A stretch of 64,000 bases of DNA from CAWFGW01 sp963849955 (GTDB lineage: Bacteria > Bacteroidota > Bacteroidia > Cytophagales > JAAEPT01), in assembly GCA_963849955.1 (NCBI GenBank), contig CAWKJU010000006.1, forward strand, positions 124,001 through 188,000, given 5' to 3'. The position numbers were made by a program, and so were the translations under genes. Positions 60,495 through 64,000 of this stretch are shown here, one piece after another (position 1 is the first letter of the stretch; each line of letters begins with the position of its first letter). Under the pieces are notes generated by a model. The model was not told the DNA's origin and did no database searches. It saw only the letters and a program-made list of their open reading frames with translations.

Positions 60495-63266
60495 ATGAGT
60501 TTAGAGGAAATAAATGCTTTAAAAAAAGCGCTTGAGCGTGAACGTGAATCGAGAGAAATCACAGAAAAGACGTTGGAACAAAAAGTTTCATCACTTGATG
60601 AGTCCAATCAGAAGCTAATAGATATAAACGCTAGTCTTGAAAAACAAATTCAAGATAGAACCAAGGAACTTGAACGCATTGCACGGTTCCCAGGAGAAAG
60701 TCCTTCTCCGCTCATACGAATGAATAGGGGGGGCGCAATTGAATACATTAATCGATCAGCAGCTGCCTTAATTAAGTCATTTGATGACCATAAGATCAAC
60801 GTTAAAGATGTCTTTAAATCCTGGTTGAAAGAAGCTTTTTTGGAAAAAGTCAACTTGACTAAAACGCTTCAGTGTGATGATACAGAATATAAGGTGATCA
60901 TCGTGCCCATAGCAGAATATGATTATGCGAATTTCTATTTTTCAAATATTACGGGCGAACGAAAAGCCACTAAAAAACTTGAAGAAAGTGAACAACGCTA
61001 CCGCAAAATCGTTGAAGAATCAGTTGATATTATACTCAAAATTGATGGTGATGGTGATTTAATTTATATCAACCCTGCAGCAGAAAAATTCTTTGGCTAT
61101 ACCAAAAAAGATTTATTAGGAACAAACTACTCGAACCTCCTTGCTGGAGAATGTAAATCAAAATTTTTTAATTCTTTTGGTAAGATAAGTCGTAAAGAAG
61201 TAGAACCCATCTCCAACATGGTCTGTTCTGTTCAAACACGAGAAAAAGGGGTGCGATGGTTATCCAAAAACCTGCAAAGAAGTACGGAGGTTACGAGTTC
61301 GTCTTTTACCATTATCGCCCGTGATGTTACTCAACAAAAGATAATTGAGGATAAACTACTTCGAAGTGAAGAAAAGTATAAGCGAATTATCGAGAATATG
61401 AAGCTCGGGTTATTAGAGGTCGATAATGATAATAAAATCATTCGGGTCTATGACCATTTTTGTAAACTCACAGGTTATTCCGAAGAAGAGCTGGTAGGTA
61501 AAAAAGCGATGGACGTGTTAACGGATGAAGAAAGCCGTAAAAAAGTTCAGGAACATCGTGAAAAACGCTTCAGTGGTGAAGAAACCGTCTACGAGGCACT
61601 TTTAAAAAAGAAAGATGGTACAGAAGCGTGGGTGCTTATTAGTGGCGCACCTCTCTACGATGATTTTGGGAATATAACAGGATCCATTGGCATTCACTTA
61701 GATGTTACTAATCAAAAAAATGTTGAAAGAGAGCTGATAAAAGCCCGGTTTAAGGCCGAAGAATCATCACGATCCAAAGAGCAGTTTTTGGCTAACATGA
61801 GCCATGAGATTAGAACCCCAATGAATGCAATTATTGGGATGACTGATTTACTATTGGATACCAGTTTGAATTCTGAGCAACAAAAAATGCTTAAAACGGT
61901 ACAGATATCCTCTAAAAATTTAATGGTTGTCATTAATGACGTACTTGACTTCTCAAAAATTGAATCTGGAAAATTGACCATTGAAAAAATCGGATTCAAA
62001 CTGAGAGAGGTTTTGACTCACATAGTTAAAACAAAAAAAATCAAAGCGGAATCTAAGGATATTTGGTTTGAATTTAACATTTCAGATGATGTACATGATA
62101 TCCTTATTGGGGATCCATTCCGATTGACGCAGATTTTATTAAACCTATTGAGTAATGCCAATAAATTCACAGAAAAAGGGGGTGTTAAATTTACTGTATC
62201 CTCTCTAGGGATTCATGATAACATTCAACAAATCCAATTTAAGGTTGAGGACACGGGGCGAGGAATATCGCCTGAAAAACTGGAAACTATATTTGATGTC
62301 TTTAGTCAGGAAGATGAAACCATTTCACGAAAGTATGGAGGTACAGGATTAGGATTATCCATTACTAAGAAACTGGTAGAACTGCATGATGGAACGGTTG
62401 CAGTAGAAAGCACGATTGGAGAAGGAACTACCTTTACGGTTCAAATAGGCTATATTATTGGGGCAGAGGAGCAAATTCTTAAGGTTAAACCATCCAATAT
62501 TAATTATGGTGCATTGAATGATTTACGTATCCTTCTCGCTGAGGATAATGAGTTTAATCAAGTACTTATTCAGACATTATTTCATCAGCATTCCATAGAA
62601 TTAGAAATTGCTAATAATGGTGCCGAAGTGTTGGAGAAACTTAGTGAGTCAGACTATGATATCATTCTCATGGATATTCAAATGCCCGTAATGGATGGGA
62701 TTGAGGCAACTAAACAAATTCGGAAAGAGACCAAGTGGAATGACTTACCCATTTTAGCGCTAACTGCCAACGCATTTAAAAAAGAACTGGAAAAATATAA
62801 AAGTTATGGAATGGATGACTCGTTATCTAAACCATTTCAACCTGATGAGCTTTATAGCAAAATAATTGCTCTGGTAAAGAAAAATGAGAGCCGTAGGCAG
62901 CCGCAGAAGGCTGACGAAGTCAAGCTATATGATTTGAAGAAAATTAATACGCTCTTCGGTGGTAATATTGAATTAGTTAAGAAATTAGTCGACTCATTTG
63001 TTGAACACACGCCTGGTGTACTGGATGAATTAAGTATCGCTGCTAATGAACATGATTGGAAGAAGGTAAGTGCACTGAGTCATCGTCTAAAGGCTTCCTT
63101 AAATACTATGTCTATCAATTCTTTATCTGACGATATTCTTGCTTTGGAAGTCGATTATCAAACACTACCAGAAATAGAGAAAAAAAAGAAAGTGAGTCGG
63201 GTGGTCACGATTACTCATAAAGTCCTGGCGTTAATGGCGGAAGAAGGTTTCCAAAATCTGGAATAA
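60495..63266 (+). CDS. hybrid histidine kinase with receiver and Hpt
   Basis: 923 residues. A coiled coil (1-55) is followed by PAS domains (about 60-150, 165-285, 295-415), HisKA with ANMSHEIRTPMNAIIGM, HATPase (LNLLSNANKFTEKG; VEDTGRGISPE; GGTGLGLSITKKLVE), a receiver (LLAEDNEFNQVLIQTLF; LMDIQMPVMDGIEA) and a C-terminal Hpt-like helix (LSHRLKASLNTM). No membrane segment, so it senses in the cytoplasm. It lies 38 bases after the NtrC-type gene and is its probable kinase by phosphorelay. Confidence 0.95.
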   Translation: MSLEEINALKKALERERESREITEKTLEQKVSSLDESNQKLIDINASLEKQIQDRTKELERIARFPGESPSPLIRMNRGGAIEYINRSAAALIKSFDDHKINVKDVFKSWLKEAFLEKVNLTKTLQCDDTEYKVIIVPIAEYDYANFYFSNITGERKATKKLEESEQRYRKIVEESVDIILKIDGDGDLIYINPAAEKFFGYTKKDLLGTNYSNLLAGECKSKFFNSFGKISRKEVEPISNMVCSVQTREKGVRWLSKNLQRSTEVTSSSFTIIARDVTQQKIIEDKLLRSEEKYKRIIENMKLGLLEVDNDNKIIRVYDHFCKLTGYSEEELVGKKAMDVLTDEESRKKVQEHREKRFSGEETVYEALLKKKDGTEAWVLISGAPLYDDFGNITGSIGIHLDVTNQKNVERELIKARFKAEESSRSKEQFLANMSHEIRTPMNAIIGMTDLLLDTSLNSEQQKMLKTVQISSKNLMVVINDVLDFSKIESGKLTIEKIGFKLREVLTHIVKTKKIKAESKDIWFEFNISDDVHDILIGDPFRLTQILLNLLSNANKFTEKGGVKFTVSSLGIHDNIQQIQFKVEDTGRGISPEKLETIFDVFSQEDETISRKYGGTGLGLSITKKLVELHDGTVAVESTIGEGTTFTVQIGYIIGAEEQILKVKPSNINYGALNDLRILLAEDNEFNQVLIQTLFHQHSIELEIANNGAEVLEKLSESDYDIILMDIQMPVMDGIEATKQIRKETKWNDLPILALTANAFKKELEKYKSYGMDDSLSKPFQPDELYSKIIALVKKNESRRQPQKADEVKLYDLKKINTLFGGNIELVKKLVDSFVEHTPGVLDELSIAANEHDWKKVSALSHRLKASLNTMSINSLSDDILALEVDYQTLPEIEKKKKVSRVVTITHKVLALMAEEGFQNLE

Positions 63267-63324
63267 TGTCCAGTAACCGAAATCATTTCAAGGTATAAAG
63301 TGCTTTTTTTGCATTTTTTTGATG

Positions 63325-63345
63325 TTGGAACACTCTTGGAACACT
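63325..63345 (+). promoter_or_regulatory. tandem TTGGAACACT repeat
   Basis: TTGGAACACT at 63325-63334 and again at 63336-63345, 11 bases apart (one helical turn), 25 bases before the receiver-TM gene. It resembles a sigma-54 -24 box (TTGGAAC) but lacks the GC of the -12 element, so an activator-binding site is as likely. Confidence 0.45.
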
Positions 63346-63370
63346 ATTTTTTAAACAAACGTATCACACC

Positions 63371-63844
63371 ATGAAAAAATCCGATTTAATATTTATAGTA
63401 GAAGATGATCATTTTTATGCTTCAGCAGTCAGTGCCTATTTAGAAAGCATGGGATTTGAAAATATAGCGATTTATGAGTCTGGAAAAGAATGTTTAAAAA
63501 ACATATACAAAAGACCACAACTTGTATTGCTCGACTATAATCTTGCAGACACAAAAGGGATGAATATTATGTTGGAGATTGTTTCATTTGATTCCAATAC
63601 ACCGGTTGTCTTCATTTCAGGTCAGGTTTCAATTCAATCAGCGATTGATACACTCAAATTTGGTGCTTTTGATTATATCCAAAAGGACAACTACGCCTTC
63701 GATAAGTTAGCGGACATCATCGCTCGAATTAGCGAAGGACAACAAGTGGTCGTTGCTCACCAAAAAAAGAAATATAAAAAACAACTGCTAGTTGGAACGG
63801 TCCTCTTGGTTTTAATTGGTGCTATCACGCTAATTTCTTTCTAA
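63371..63844 (+). CDS. receiver domain with a C-terminal membrane anchor
   Basis: 157 residues. A REC domain at 1-125 (FIVEDDHFYASAVSAYLES; LVLLDYNLADTKGMN; SGQVSIQS; FDYIQKDN) resembling that of the NtrC-type protein upstream (VEDDxFYA), then a basic linker (AHQKKKYKKQ) and a transmembrane helix at about 139-156 (LLVGTVLLVLIGAITLIS). Response receivers with a C-terminal helix are unusual. The stop overlaps the next ATG by one base. Confidence 0.85.
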   Translation: MKKSDLIFIVEDDHFYASAVSAYLESMGFENIAIYESGKECLKNIYKRPQLVLLDYNLADTKGMNIMLEIVSFDSNTPVVFISGQVSIQSAIDTLKFGAFDYIQKDNYAFDKLADIIARISEGQQVVVAHQKKKYKKQLLVGTVLLVLIGAITLISF

Positions 63845-64000
63845 TGATGCGTCTGTTACATTTATCAGTTGTTATAATTCTCTTGGGGATGAGTACCTCT
63901 TGCTCCAAACTAAACATTTACACGGTTGACAATACCCAATCGGAAGTAGATAGTTTAATTGCGTCACAGCAAGCGTATCGACCACAAATTCGAATTGACG
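63844..64000 (+). CDS. polysaccharide export lipoprotein, start only
   Basis: 52 codons before the window ends. A lipoprotein signal (HLSVVIILLGMSTSCSKLN, lipobox cysteine) then YRPQIRID near the edge, typical of the start of the poly_export (Wza) domain in Bacteroidota. It overlaps the receiver-TM gene by one base and suggests an exopolysaccharide locus continues to the right. Confidence 0.65.
   Translation, partial: MMRLLHLSVVIILLGMSTSCSKLNIYTVDNTQSEVDSLIASQQAYRPQIRID

Overview
The window looks like chromosomal DNA of a Bacteroidota bacterium, most likely Flavobacteriales-like. It is AT-rich and carries a type IX secretion (T9SS) cargo protein with a C-terminal sorting domain, a SusC/CirA-style TonB receptor with a carboxypeptidase-like N-terminal domain, an OmpA/PD40/TPR envelope protein, a PUR-alpha-like DUF3276 protein and several promoters of the Bacteroidota type (TTG about 20 bp upstream of TAnnTTTG). 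I cannot name the genus from sequence alone.

Layout. (1) 1-2961: a small-gene region on the minus strand (Crp-like regulator, hypothetical protein, MORN-repeat protein) separated by ~200-bp palindromic elements. (2) 3106-11181: TonB receptor, small MscS-like channel, membrane protein, RqcH ribosome-rescue factor, PurD-like ATP-grasp protein, Ffh and tRNA-Cys. (3) 11198-16115: GT-C glycosyltransferase, DUF58 protein, DUF3276, YchF and a Cas6 homologue with no CRISPR array or other cas gene nearby. (4) 16185-20696: one very long CheB-CheR-PAS-GAF-kinase-receiver protein. (5) 21087-34209: OmpA-family protein, Crp/Fnr regulator, SucC, LolD-type ATPase, RDD protein, semialdehyde dehydrogenase, small DUF proteins, SMC. 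(6) 34210-41139: T9SS cargo protein, two SRPBCC proteins divergent from a GlxA-type AraC regulator, a metallo-hydrolase divergent from an HxlR regulator, MscS and DUF1003 proteins. Three copies of a hairpin repeat sit in convergent gaps here. (7) 41306-46790: a second minus-strand cassette-like array with a ParDE pair, VWA lipoprotein, TPR protein and an AIPR-family (abortive infection) protein. (8) 47041-64000: Pit/CysP permease under a likely Rrf2 regulator, a YdeI-CDGSH fusion, NrnA-like DHH phosphoesterase, a STAS/kinase/receiver set, a LolCDE/MacB-like export operon, a Kir channel, QueD, and an NtrC-type regulator with a hybrid kinase leading into a polysaccharide-export lipoprotein cut by the window edge.

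The main discovery candidate is the pair of integron-like cassette arrays. Each gene is followed by a ~200-bp imperfect palindrome ending in an AAC / GTT core, and the first 7-10 bases of each cassette are the exact reverse complement of its last 7-10 bases, with a different sequence for each gene. This is the signature expected when attC core sites are formed by circular cassettes. Two of the sites are near-identical copies whose similarity stops exactly at the cores. No integrase is present in the window, so these are CALIN-like clusters (attC sites without an integrase), with sites much longer than the classical 59-base element.
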